Positions 37,738 through 49,051 of a stretch of DNA of 64,000 bases are shown here, one piece after another (position 1 is the stretch's first letter; each line of letters opens with the position of its first letter). The stretch lies in the NCBI RefSeq assembly GCF_000711695.1, contig NW_013546996.1, forward strand, positions 1-64,000, given 5' to 3'. The position numbers and the translations under genes were made by a program. Source of the stretch: Tilletiaria anomala UBC 951 (taxonomy: Eukaryota; Basidiomycota; Exobasidiomycetes; Georgefischeriales; Tilletiariaceae). The notes beneath the pieces were generated by a model that had not been told where the DNA came from, searched no databases, and saw only the letters and a program-made list of their open reading frames with translations.

Positions 37738-39439
37738 CTACCGTGATGCGGAGGGAGGAGCGTGGTCCTTGCCGCATGTCCATGTTTCGTCCCTTTGTTG
37801 TGGTTTGCCGACGATCTTGTAAGGAGCGACGCCGTTCAAGCATTGTGCGATGGTGAGCATCTTGTAGCCTTGCTTCTTCAAATATGGTAACATCGCCGGC
37901 GCTACCGTGTCGACGCTGCTTTGGTACATCTCGTGGTTGAGAGGCATATGCGGTTGCGGGTACTTGAACGCTTGGAGGCGCGCGATGCTGTCTGCTGCTA
38001 CAACCCCTACGCTATCGCCCGAGTCGACGTCCCAAGTCACCACCGTGTAACCCCTGACGCAGATGAGGCGTGACGGTTGGACCCGAGGAGGATCAGCATG
38101 GTCTCACACATGTACGGAAAGTGATGCCTGCTCACCGTGCATTGAGTTGCGCCACCACTTGAGCATTTGCCTCGCCATATCTGCGAACAAGTATGGACGA
38201 ATGCATGGGTGGTTCTCAGCAATTGAGCCTTCGAAAAGATGGGCGGGAATGGTTAGGACTCACGGTGGACGCACGACGGCGGGTACGATACCAAGAATCT
38301 TCCATAATGCTTCTTCAATCAAGTCCATCTGCTCATCCAGTTCTTGCGGCGTCATCTCGTCCATGTGGACATGTCCCCATGTGTGGCTCCCGATCAAGTC
38401 TGCGCGATGAAGCAAGTGACGGTGTTAGCAACGTGAAAGGGGCACATCAATCCAATTCGAGCATCCACTCACGTCCTGCCGCATAGCTGTCCTGCAGCGC
38501 CTTCACATTTTCGGGTGAGTAGATACACCCCCAATTGTTACCATTGACGAAGAAGGTCGCCTTGGCGTTGTTCTGAGCAAACAGCTGATTGAGCTCTTGG
38601 TGCCAGATGTATGGTGCATCGTCAAAGCTGTATGCAACATCTGTATCGCAATTCGTTATGACCCCCACTCTGGTGGAATTAGGGGCTGATACGTTGAATG
38701 GCTCTCCGATGCGGGTCAAAAGATTCTTTTGCACTGCAGCAGCCAGCGGTGGGAGCTTGAGTGACGGCATTGCTGGAGTCGAAGGCCCTCGTCTGGACAT
38801 TGCTGTGTCGAGATCCTGATTCTTATTCGCTTGGGACGGCCCAGCAGAACCATGTACAGTCATGTTTAGTGCATCGCTGCTCGGTTGGGTCATGGCCATT
38901 TCTGGCGGGAGCGATGGATCCTCGCTGTTCGGCAAAATGGCTTTGTGGAGGGTAGTAGCCGAGTTCGCCGCTGCGGGGGAGCCCTCAGGTGAGCCATCAG
39001 CTTCCATCTGTGCCGCTGACCCTGGCGAAGCGCTCTCTAGCGCCTGAACAATTGCACCTCCATTTCCTTCCAATGATCCAGGACTAGGTTCTGATGATCC
39101 ACCGACCAGTGTAGTCGCCTTGACTACTGTAGAGCTGATATGTGTTGAAGCCCTCTTCGCAACGCAGGCGTGGTTCTGTCCATGATGCGTATGGCACGAG
39201 TGACCGGCTCCAACAATCGGTACACTGTCGCTGTATGTGTGGTCTGGCGGTGACTTGTGCCCAGTAGGCGCGTATGATATCAAGACCGCATCCCTCTTGC
39301 CAGCTTGCCCTTTGACCAACGACTTTGAGGTAAGCAGACCTAGCATTGTCATTGCGAATAGTCGCATGTGCATGCTGAGGCGGGAGGGGCCCGATGCCCT
39401 TGAACATTCGCTCTTGATGGACCTTGCAAATGCCTGCAA
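37738..39439 (-). CDS. Secreted polysaccharide (chitin) deacetylase, carbohydrate esterase family 4
   Basis: Removes acetyl groups from chitin oligomers or cell-wall chitin, a step that remodels the wall and can hide it from host chitinases. Exons on the minus strand: 38473-39439, 38264-38399, 38136-38180, 37738-38053; phases agree, 487 residues from the ATG at 39439. Inner starts at 39373 or 39367 place the hydrophobic leader RLFAMTMLGLLTS at the N-terminus and look better for secretion. A Ser/Pro/Ala-rich spacer of about 200 residues precedes the NodB domain: YSFDDAPY (Asp pair), KATFFVNGNNW, AAGHLIGSHTWGHVHM (zinc histidines), VVRPPYGEANAQVV, GYTVVTWDVDSGD, then YKMLTIAQCLNG. No GPI signal or membrane span at the C-terminus. 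The first catalytic motif has Ser for the more usual Thr. Confidence 0.93.
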
Positions 39440-42059
39440 ATGATCAATGGGGAAATCCTGCAGTGATAACGCCTTTGGCGAGAGGGAGGCGATGCTGGAC
39501 TCCTGCGCGGCGAACAGCTACGTGGTCGACCAAGCCTCTTGCCCGAGTCCTAGGATGAGTTGCGAGTGCTGCCCCCAGCGCAACAGCCGCATCTACCCAG
39601 CGCTAGCGAGAGTGCTGGTGGTCAAGATTTTGCCAGTTAAAGGTCTTAGCGGAGTCGTGGGACGGGGCTTACGTTGCCTCGAGTCAAATGGACGAAAAGG
39701 AGTTCGTCGAGGATGAAGCTTGAGATGGGGATCATTCACGACACGCCTACCCACTCGTAGATCGTGCCGATGCATCCAGACGCCAGCCAGGGTGCCCAAA
39801 TTTCCAAACAAGACCTGTCGCAATTCCAGCTGGTCCAGGATATGCAGTGATTCTGCTGTCAAAGCCGAAAGAAGTTCGGCGCTTACAATTGAAGGGAGAT
39901 GCACAGCTACACCTTGCTACAGCTCGTACTCGATGACGGCCTTTGGCTGTCGGCATTCATGAATCAATCTCTCCTCTATGGGATTACCGAGCTGCTGAAT
40001 AAGCACACATTCGGCAGATAGATCTCGTCATATGAAGTCATGCAGGCCGGTCCAAAGAAGCAAGAGAATTCACCAGCATGTACGGATGGACGGGCCAGCA
40101 CCACCGTGCAGCGCACTGCATGACCGTTAATCGGACGTGCTCGACTAAAGATAGACTATCCTGCGCCGGGGTTTCCCTGGGGTAATAAAAGGTGGAAATG
40201 GGTCCATAGGCTGCCTACTAGATATTTCCGACTGGCTCCGGATGGTGGCAGCACAGTAGCATCCAGCCTGACGTCCGGAGAGGTAGGTACAGGAACGAGA
40301 GAAGCAGGCTGATACGCGCTCTGCCTCCTAGAGCGCTACCCAACCATTTACAGCCTCGTACAGGACAGCTACTGCTGCTGCTGCTGCCAAGTATCGGATT
40401 TGTTCTGAGTCCGAACAATGTTTTTATGGCGTCTCGCCGCTGCAGGCAAGTTGTACGTTAAGTGAGAGTACGGTCTACATTGGTTGGGAACCGGGGGAGG
40501 CAGAGGGTTAGTGAAGAGAGCGAGAGGTGTGTGCTTTTGCAGCAAACTTGCTAGCGGTCGGTGGTCAGCAGTGCGCAGGCGTATCAGAAGGGACGATTGT
40601 TTGCACGTTACAACCCTACGGACTTCTCGCCTCGACCGTTGAATTGTGCGTGGGGGGGGAAGGGAGAAAGGGCTGAGAAAGAGTGGTTGTCTGTGTTCTC
40701 GCTCCATGCAGACAACGGATGCACGTCGCATACGCGTTCTGAGACAAAAACAAAGATTGTCTTCGTCAGATAGCCAGGCGTCAGGCCGCAGTGAGTCCCA
40801 TTGACGGTATTTTATTGCCACGTGAGGGGTGGACAAAAAAATCCCCGCCTCGGTTCCGACTGAAAGTCACCCAACCTCCCCCAACTGTCAACTGCTTTGC
40901 GTTTCCATTCTCAGGTCGGCGGGCGTCTCTGGCCTTTCGCACTCCTCGCTCATGCATCGTTGCGACTCCTGAACGCGTGGAACATCGTTCACTCTTTCGA
41001 CACACGGCACTTCCTATCATTGATCAGTAGCCTTTCTTCCCACTGTGGACAGCTCACGAATCTGCGTTAGCCTCTTCCGGCCTACAGACACATTGGGGGC
41101 ACAAACAAACATTAAATGTTCCGCAAAATTGACATCGTTCTTGGGCATCAGATGCGCGGTTGGTTTCCTATGATCTCTCGTCCACCAGTGAGCTAACCGT
41201 CGCACCGGAAGCTATTTCGAACTGCTTCACATCTCAGCTTGTGCTCAGGGGCGAATGCAGGCGAATGCAGGCATATGCAGGCTGCCAGTCGATACAGCCC
41301 ATACCTCCCATCTGTGCGACCGCTCCTATTCAGACCCTATCGCACCTCGCAACCTGTAAGGTATAAGACACATGATTAGCTTCAGATGGGGTTACAATGA
41401 ATGGCCCACATAGCCGTAGACTGAGGATATCAAGCCGCCGTTTTATCTGAATCTGCTTGGCTGTGCTGGTCGCAAAAGGGTACAGACTCCTAAACTGCGC
41501 AATACCTCTTGATATGCATGCTATTCATCTTAGAAATTCGCAGTGTCGCTCGCTCGCGACCCTTGGTGTAAGCTTTTGATACGCATCAAGGTTTCCTCGT
41601 AATGCAGTCTCGTATCATGGCAAACATGCTTACCTGGTAGAAGGCTTGTGATGAGAGTTCAAAAGGCGGCACGCTTTGGCTTGCAAGGATACGCTTTGAT
41701 GCTTTGGTGACGTGCAAGGATTTCATCGCTCTCGTCATCGTGCTGCCGCAACAACCATCTCCCTACCGGGGCTGAAAGAGTTCTGTGGGCACACGAGAAG
41801 ACGAAGTTAGGCCAAGGCTTCTCCGCCCAACAAGCCCAACAAGCCCAAAACGAACACACCCACATCTGATTTATCCCTGGACAACCTTCCTGATAGCCCA
41901 GCTTCAGGTGAACTCGTCGCCCAAAGCGCTGACGAGGCACGACCAAGACCTCATTTCGCAGATGTTGGGCAAGTAACCAGATGCTCAGGCTGGGGACCTG
42001 TCAGGTGAGAATCTGGCATTTCATCATTGTACTTGGAACAGTGTGGCTAACTGGCCCTA
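39440..42059. other. Gene-poor accessory interval of 2.6 kb
   Basis: Many short frames in all phases and no recognisable product. A CTG/CAG run of about 16 bases lies at 40372-40387, a 10-base tandem repeat at 41251-41280, and a doubled CCCAACAAG at about 41827-41845. A 468-base minus frame (40369-40836) is low-complexity Pro/Arg/Gln and not supported as a gene. Confidence 0.4.
41251..41280. repeat. Three tandem 10-base units GC(G/A)(A/T)ATGCAG
   Basis: GCGAATGCAG, GCGAATGCAG and GCATATGCAG follow each other without spacing. Confidence 0.85.
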
Positions 42060-43769
42060 AGCTCCTGCCGTGATTATAGGTGTCGCATCGGATTTTACGT
42101 CTGAAGCGCCGACCTCCGTACCCATTGAGCAAGTCCAATTGCTAGCTCCCGGTAACAGATATGCGCTACTTCTCTTCGCCCGGAGTCAAGGTCATCATGG
42201 CGCTTTGAAAGCAGCTGCGTACGAAACTCATGAGCGAGAGCAGACTCGAAGATTATCGGTTCGATAGGCCTTGAGCCTCTTACGGCAAAGTCGTCGCCCA
42301 ATGTCGAGACACGGGCTTCCTTGACTCCGCTCACAGGACGGCGGTCTCCTCCCTAACATCTCACTGCTCAGACACTCGCAAGAACCGGATGCAGCGAAAG
42401 TCAGCCCTCGCATCAATGGCTACCATGGTACCAGCATGTGAGGATCTGGGAGTTAACTCGACCGACTTTGCGGCTCAATCCGACTGGTACTCGCACGTCC
42501 GCAAAAGGCAATCCAATAAAGAAACGGCCATCGCGGGGAAAAGGCCGAACATGAGCTTATCCGTCAGAACAAATACCCGCAGACGACCGAAGAGACAAAG
42601 TATGACAAACATGGAGGCTCAGCATCTGAGCATTCCGATAAGCATCACTCAGCCAAGCACAAAGACACGAAGCCAAACAAAGCCCGGAATTATGATTCCA
42701 TTTACGACGGAATCCGTCGGTGCATACAGGCTGGTCCGTGGTCCATTCATGGTCTGGCGGTGGCAATTTGGCTGGCAATGACAATGGCAACGCCGAACCC
42801 AGCAGCGGCAGCAGTACTAATGGCAGCATTTCTGACACTGTGACTGCAGGTGAGCCCATGGCTTCAATTACACCGGCCCCAGCCAGCAATGAGGCTGCAG
42901 GCGCCTCGGGCTCACCACGGAATGCCGCTGAGAATGACAGTGCCGCTGGTAGCGCAAGTGACGCTGCTATTGAAACAGGCGACTCTCCTGAAGGCGATGG
43001 CCAGTCGATCGCCTCGCTTGCTGGAGTCGCTGCCTCGGGCCAAGTTGACGCAGGCTCTGACGAAGGCACTGCTGGTGGGGACGTTGAAGCCAGCGACACA
43101 GACAGGGAAGGGACCGAGGGGAAAGTGCCTCCAGTTCTGTAAATGGTGACGGCAGCAGTAGCAGCAGCGGCGGTGGCACCCATTCTGTTGCCGACCTGGG
43201 CAGCGACGATCTGGTTGACTTGATTGGTGCGATCAGTGATGCTGCTTTGATAGCGGTATTGAACACAGTCGTCAGTTTAAATGAAGCTGCGAATCTTGAC
43301 GATGTCAACACCCTCGTCACTCCTGTCGCAGACGCAGTGAGCGTCGCGATGAAAAATACTATCATGCCGGATGAGCAGGAGGGAGATCAACCGGTCGCTC
43401 TCGACGGGGGTGCGAATGGGGCTGCATCAGACGCGCCTGACTTTTTCTAACACTTCGGATGCTCCTAACGCGCCTGATGAGGACAGTGGAGCAGGAGAAG
43501 CCGAGTCAGACGCCGATGGCACCGGCAGTAGTTCCAATGAGGCGCCGTCGCTTACAGATGGCAGTGAAGCAACGACGGAGGGGATGATGGAGTTGGAGGA
43601 GACAATGAAAATCAGTAGTGCCTCTAAGGGAAAGTCCCTGGCATGCACCTGTGCGGGTGTTCACGAAAGGCACCGATATTATACCTGTGCGCATAATAGG
43701 CCACCCTTTCATCTCAAGTACATGAACTTTTGCAGCGACTTGGAGCGCAAAATGCATATTAGTCCCTAG
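42060..43769 (+). pseudogene. Degraded Ser/Ala/Asp-rich coding region, possibly a former secreted protein
   Basis: Strong coding-like composition moves between frames. From about 42740 to 43140 one frame reads NLAGNDNGNAEPSSGSSTNG then Ala/Ser/Gly/Asp-rich repeats; at about 43115 it switches to a frame with NGDGSSSSSGGGTHSV, DLVDLIGAISDAALIAVLNT and VNTLVTPVADAVSVAMKNT (to 43450); at about 43440 it switches again to NTSDAPNAPDEDSGAGEAES ending near 43635. No GT-AG pair explains the switches. Upstream, 42160-42500 shows further short coding-like bits with cysteines and dibasic RKR sites. I read it as a disrupted low-complexity gene. Repeated sequencing errors or unusual introns are alternatives. 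Ser/Asp-rich extracellular proteins are common in smut fungi, but the family is unknown. Confidence 0.45.
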
Positions 43770-43851
43770 AACCTCAATGACAGTCCCCACTTTCCCGATG
43801 GGCCGGAGGCTTGCACCTTCGCTGTGCGGTTCTTTGCATTGAAAACTGCAG

Positions 43852-44922
43852 CTAATCTACAAGCGACTGCTCGCGAGCAAAGTCCGCGAGATCAAAGCCT
43901 CCATGAGGCGTCTGAATCGCGCCAGCCTTTGCGAGTATGCTGAGCGTTGTGGTGATTGTCTCTCTTGACACAGTTTCCGTGCAAGTTTGCTGCCCAGTCG
44001 GCACGAGTGCTACGGCTGTATCATTTTTCGAATCAGGCCTCGGATCACGCACGTAGCGTACGCTGTTGAACCAGGTCTCCACGTCTTCGGGCTTGTATTC
44101 GAAGCGCTGCTGTACGAATTGCTGGGGTTTCTGTTGTGAGATCGAATCGGGGTGGAGGAAAGTCGCGATGCTCTCTTGCAGCTTGGAGAGGAACGTGTCG
44201 AGAAGCTGTTGGTCCTCGGACCCTGGGACGAGGATCGAAGTGGAGGCGGCAATAGACCAACTGGGCCACGGCGTCGGAACATTGCCAATGTAGCGTACCT
44301 GGCCACTGTGTACGTATGGAAGCGTGGTCACCCACTCCCACATGAAGGCGGCTGTTTCGAGGCTGTGCGTAGAACAAGTGAACTTTGTTTCAATATAGAA
44401 GCATTTTACAAGAGAGCAAGATTCATTCATATGACACACTCACCCCGGCTCTTGATTCACGCCCTTTCTGAGATTCTCAAAAGTGTCGTTCACCTTGAAC
44501 TTTATATCCGCCCCCCAGCCTTGCTGCATCGCCATGTAGTACGCCATCGTTTGACTCCCGCTCCCAATTCTTGAGATTCCGATCGTCTCGCCTTTGAGAT
44601 CATCGATGTTTTGGTACTTGGTGGCTTTTGGGTCGGTCCCGGTGATAACTGCCCAATTGAGGGACGAGCGGACGTAAGAACCAACAAGCTTGTAATCCCT
44701 GCGGCCCTTAGCGATGCCGGCGATGAGTGCCTCGGTCAGCGCGACAGCGGCATCGATCTTTCTTCCGTCTCCATCATTGGACAGGTTTGAGATCATCTGC
44801 CCAGATCCTGAGTTGTTGAAGACAAGCTCGATGTTCGCGCGGCCCCAGTCTGACTCGGCGAGCTGCCAGAGGGGCGAGCAGAAGTGCTCCTGCACGGTCG
44901 CAACTCGCAACTTTGTAGCCAT
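43852..44922 (-). CDS. Ca3427-like periplasmic-binding-protein fold (type 2 PBP) protein
   Basis: Resembles the fungal Ca3427 group, related to bacterial NMT1/sulfonate-nitrate substrate-binding proteins; its ligand in fungi is unknown. Exons on the minus strand 44444-44922 and 43852-44362 (intron 44363-44443) give 329 residues; an in-frame ATG at 44973 would add 17. Visible motifs: MATKLRVATVQEHFCSPL, NNSGSGQMISNL, IDAAVALTEALIAGIAKG, YKLVGSYVRSSLNWAV, DLKGETIGISRIGSGSQTMA, FKVNDTFENLR, then FMWEWVTTLPYV, RYIGNVPTPWPSW, IATFLHPDS, KPEDVETWFNSVRYV. No signal peptide, so cytosolic or organellar. Such genes have a patchy fungal distribution; bacterial descent is suggested by the family, while the intron shows it is domesticated here. 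Confidence 0.85.
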
Positions 44923-45360
44923 AGTGGTTCCAAGGCTGTTTACTATCACCGGATCTTTCTGATTCGCAGTCACACGGTTGGTGGAGGTTATGAGCTATCC
45001 GTATCACGATGCGAAATGCTGGGAAAGTATGGTGTGATGCAAGGCAGGTTCACCGTTCAAATGACCGATGCTCTAAGAAGGCAGCATCCAGTTATTATTT
45101 ATCTCATTCTACAGAAAAATGTTGCAAAAAGAAAGAACTATAACTCGGCGAGGCTCGGTGCAAAGGTCCGCCACTTGGGCCGCTCTCTGACTTCTTGAAG
45201 GTATGCGACTGTGCGAGTCAGAGCGAGACTGGTGGCGACCATGGTTGCACTTGTGCTACTTGTGCGCATTCGTCATGCGTTATACATTATGCCTCCCTTG
45301 CATGAGCGAGGGTCAAGCCCATAGAGAAAATCACGCCGCAGAGCCTGAGATTGATACGCA
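44923..45360. promoter_or_regulatory. Divergent promoter region
   Basis: About 440 bases between the Ca3427-like gene (-) and the coiled-coil gene (+). Nothing specific is recognised. Confidence 0.35.
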
Positions 45361-45852
45361 ATGTCGACGACAAACGAGGCTGCATGTTCTGCGGATTTGG
45401 CACGCGAGAAGCAGGAGCCATCTGCGAGCCACGCCCCGGCGATTGACGGCATCGTAGCCGCCGCCGCCGGTGACCTGCAGCCGGAGGTTCTGCGTATCGA
45501 GATGGAATCGACGCGACACGCCATGCGGCATCTCCAGCGGAGCCAGAAGGAGCTTCAGGAGGAACTCGATGCGGAAGCGCAGGCCCAATCGCCTGACGAA
45601 GAGTACCGTCAGACGTTGCAAGAAGCGAGAGACGAAAACTGGGGTGTCCTCGCGCGGCAGATGGAGAGGCACAATCGCATTGCAGACGAACTCGCGAAAA
45701 AGCTCGGCATAGAGCCTGGGCATTTCCGAATTACAGAGAAAGATCTAGGCTTGGATCTACCAACGAATCAGGGACGGCAGCCTGCGGCACAACCGGACGG
45801 TTCCCAGCAAGTGGAAAACGGGAACTATGAAGCGTCAGGTCTCTTCCTATGA
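45361..45852 (+). CDS. Small coiled-coil protein of unknown function
   Basis: A single exon of 163 residues with a clean ATG. The N-terminal 45 residues are Ala/Ser-rich. Residues about 45-125 form a charged helical region (VLRIEMESTRHAMRHLQRSQ, then KELQEELDAE, a short break, EEYRQTLQEARDENWGVL and ARQMERHNRIADELAKKLG) with heptad-like spacing, suggesting a two-helix hairpin as in small complex subunits. The tail is Gln/Asn/Asp-rich and disordered. I do not recognise the family, though the pattern looks conserved. The 3' end faces URC1, stops 169 bases apart. Confidence 0.7.
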   Translation: MSTTNEAACSADLAREKQEPSASHAPAIDGIVAAAAGDLQPEVLRIEMESTRHAMRHLQRSQKELQEELDAEAQAQSPDEEYRQTLQEARDENWGVLARQMERHNRIADELAKKLGIEPGHFRITEKDLGLDLPTNQGRQPAAQPDGSQQVENGNYEASGLFL

Positions 45853-46021
45853 CACGGACCGGGTCTCATTGGCATCTGAGATCAGATTCTTGAGATCTGC
45901 GAGACCATTAGAATGATCAAGGCACAATACGGAGATGCAAAGGGATTGCAAACAAAGCTAATAGTTCCTTGTTCGTCATACAACCGATCCCTTAGATCGC
46001 CATCGTTCCATGCACACCACT

Positions 46022-48535
46022 TTATTGATGCACATTCTCCCAACCGCGACCAACAACCTTCTTCAAATCTTCCTCCGTTACTGCGCGCGTGCTGTAGTAC
46101 CCGGCTTGCTGTGTAGCGGTGCAGCCATTTTTTCGACGGCCCGTGAAGGGTCCCAAGACGGAGCGCAATGGCAAAGTGAAGGGAGAGCGGAAATGACGAA
46201 CATGATGCGGTCAGTGTTTGCCTCGCCCTGATATCAGCAAGAGGAAGAGGCACGATGCGTCACGCACTATCTTAGCATCAATCTCGACGCGCGAATCAGC
46301 TGGGAGCCGATCCTCCGGGATCTCGTAACTGCAACGCATGGTGTGTTGCGTCCGAATGGAGTGGAAACGTGTCAGTGCAACTTGTATGCAGCAGTAGCAG
46401 CGCTTGCCACCCAAAACAACACGCATGAAGCATGAAACATGAAAGGGGTGTCCTTTGGGGAAAGAGAGAAACTTACCGTGTGCCCACTTGAATACCGGCT
46501 GCTGTGATGGCGTCGTACTTCATATCCGACATGGAGATGAGGCGGTCGAGCTTGCGCTTTGTTCCACACAGCCAGACGAGAATGTCGCTCATGAGCTGCG
46601 ATGAACAGATTAGGAAGGGCGATGCTGTCAGTGGTACCCAAGAAATGACATGGAGGAAGCCTTGCGCCAGCGGACCCACCGGCTGCATGCGACTATCCTT
46701 GACGCCGGCGATCCTGCTCGTGCGATTAAAGTATTCGGAGGCCGTGTCGTTGCCGCGCTTGCGCGCATTGTACACCTGGTACTTGATCGTCTCGCCGAGC
46801 GCACGGCCTTCCTTGCGGAAGTAAACGATGAGACCGACACCACCGCGTTGCGCGCATTTCACAGCTTCTTCGATCTGTGAGAGGGGTGCAGGGAAGGTGG
46901 TAATTAAGGCAATGCTCCGTGAATATGTGTTTCCACGTAGTGATGGTCACTTACACCCATGAGGAGGTACGGGCGGCATCTACTCAGAGAGAAAGTTCGA
47001 GGGTCAGCATTTCTCGCTCAGTCTGGCTGCCAGCGCGGTTCAAGTGCATGAACGTACGTGCAAATGTCAGAGCCAAAGACATCCGAGCCGTTACACTCGT
47101 CGTGCACGCGCGCCGTGAGCTCCTTAGTCGGGTCGGAAAGGTACGCCGGATCACCAAAGATGTACACCGTGGCGCCGGTGATCGGTGGCAGAAAGACGGA
47201 CAGATCGTGGCGTGTGAGAAGCTCGGGGTACATCCCACCTGTCTCTTCGAACAGTGCACGCCGGAGAGTGCCTTCAGAGATGCCGAGACGGTGGGCCACG
47301 CCGGGTAGGTACCAAACCGGCTCGACGGAGATTTTGGAAGTGTTAACCTCGCAGCCGGGGTCTTGGCGTGGGTCCATGCCGGGCAGGTGCGTGCTCGCGA
47401 TCACGATCTTGCCGTCGATTGAGAGCCGGCCAAGCTTGAGTGCGTCATCGAGTTCCGGCATTTCTGTGCACGGGGCGACCGGAATCAGTCAACGCTCAAG
47501 CTGCTCTTTCCCCCAGGTACTCACTGATGTGCGCCTTGGTCGCCGCGATGGTAGGCCTGACATCGAGTCCCTCATCGATCTGCTTCTTGAACAACACCTG
47601 TGGTATGTGCCCGAATGGATCAAGCGTGCAGATCTTGTACGGGTCGCCCCACTCGGGCTGCTGTGGAATGTCAAAGGGCGGCTCAGTGTTGGTAAAGTCA
47701 GGTCGAAAGTCGGGGGAGAGGTCTCCGATGGCGGAAGCCAGCGCTCGGTAAACCATGTACGATCCACCGTCTGAACAGAGAAGCAGCAGCAGGTACATGC
47801 GTCGTTTTCATTGCTCCGTGAGTGACATGCGAGTGTCCTGGGACACGTCTCCATGAGTACTCACAAGTGCCAATGGCGTTGCGCAACTTGATCGAGCCGG
47901 GGTGGCGGCTGGCAAGGACAGGCCCACGTACTTGAGGGTCCGGGTGCCCGAAGCTGAGCGGGTAGGGGTCGATACCAACCTGTAAGCGCAGACTAAGAAG
48001 AAATTCAGGATACAAGGGAGAGCTACAGCTCGTAAGTCTCTACGCTGACCTGGTTGGGATAAGACGTCAAGATGACCCGAGTGTTGGCGAAGTACGCCTC
48101 AATGTCGGCATTACGCTTAGCGGATTTCCCGGCGACTTCGCCACTTTCCACACCAAAAGCAGAAGCAGTAGCAGCGCTCGAGTTCGTGGTCGCTGCGGGC
48201 AGCTCTTTGGACGGGGCAGACGAGCTGCTAGTTAGAGCCGAGGGTCCCAGTGGCTGTGGAGGTGGCGATTTGAGCAAGGCTGATGATGGTTCAACGGGGT
48301 GTTGTGCGCCGCCTACCGTCCCGGAGGTTCCGGTGACGCCGTGCAAGATGGGGGTCAAGCCGGACGAATGGCTGCCTCGACGGGCATGAGAGGACGGCGA
48401 ACCGACGGGGATGCTGCCACCGCCTGCCGCGGCTGCGGCGGCCAAGCTGTCGATCTTGGATTCGAGTTGGGCATTCTTCGACTTGAGGTCGACCACCTCT
48501 TGCAGGATGCGGGAAAGCAGCTCCGAGTCCGACAT
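46022..48535 (-). CDS. URC1: Uracil catabolism protein 1 (GTP cyclohydrolase II-like), 9 exons
   Basis: GTP cyclohydrolase II homologue needed for the fungal URC route of uracil breakdown. Exons on the minus strand: 48050-48535, 47865-47979, 47525-47770, 47058-47463, 46955-46979, 46680-46874, 46477-46595, 46268-46328, 46022-46108; all phases agree, 579 residues. The N-terminal 160 residues are a short coiled coil and Ser/Pro/Ala-rich spacer. Then GIDPYPLSFGHPDPQVRGPV, SIKLRNAIGTYGGSYMVYRA, SVEPVWYLPGVAHRLGISEG and the zinc motif C-x10-C-x-C (ECNGSDVFGSDICTC), GGVGLIVYFRKEGRALGE, IAGVKDSRMQPLMSDIL, and the end AGYYSTRAVTEEDLKKVVGR. Exon 5 has 25 nt and carries the third zinc cysteine. URC1 usually sits near other URC genes in some yeasts; none is seen here. 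Confidence 0.92.
46955..46979 (-). other. URC1: 25-nt exon of URC1
   Basis: Minus-strand exon between acceptor GAGTAG and donor GTAAGT. It encodes CRPYLLMG, the segment with the last cysteine of the C-x10-C-x-C zinc site, so its inclusion is essential for a working enzyme. Confidence 0.82.
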
Positions 48536-49051
48536 GATTTATCCGCTATCTTGCGCCTGGGTCAAGTCTGGGCAACAGGCTGTGTCGTGTGCGGTGTCCG
48601 GATTACGCAGAGACCAAATGCAACAAGCGTCTGTGAGCACTGCGAATGTAACCCAGGTGTGAAGCGTCACGTTCAGTACTCAGCGGACGATGCGCGTAAG
48701 CCGTGGTGATGCTCTTCACCGTAAACGTTGACGAGCGTCAACGGTCGAGCGATGGGGTATATCCATGGGGGTACGTATGCGTTGGTGTTTTGTGTGGGGC
48801 ACGATCGTCGATCGGACCAGCGCGCCGGCTCGTCGGGAAGCTAGCCGGGGCGATAGGCACAACCCTAACTCGAGCCTACATTAGCGAATCACGTGAGGCT
48901 CAGTGTTGATTCCACTCAACTTCTTCCCTTCTCGCCATCCAGCTGATCATCGTCGGAACTCAGTCCTCTGCGACAAGGTCTTCATCATTAGAGAGGCAGC
49001 AACCGCCCGGCAGATGGCAAAGTCGGTCACGGCGCTTGGAAGAAAGCGGTA
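48536..49051. promoter_or_regulatory. Divergent promoter region, URC1 and SCOC/Slo1
   Basis: About 515 bases between head-to-head starts. A TTGACGAGCGTCAACGG stretch at about 48727-48743 holds the inverted repeat TTGACG..CGTCAA, a possible dimeric-regulator site. Confidence 0.4.

Noticed and set aside
39777-40020. Coding-like bits on the plus strand ending LQLVLDDGLWLSAFMN and a stop
   Set aside because: Faintly like an OB-fold protein such as Rfa1, but too short and interrupted to call a gene or pseudogene.
40369-40836. 155-codon minus-strand frame
   Set aside because: Pro/Arg/Gln low complexity ending in a CAG-type run; no other support.
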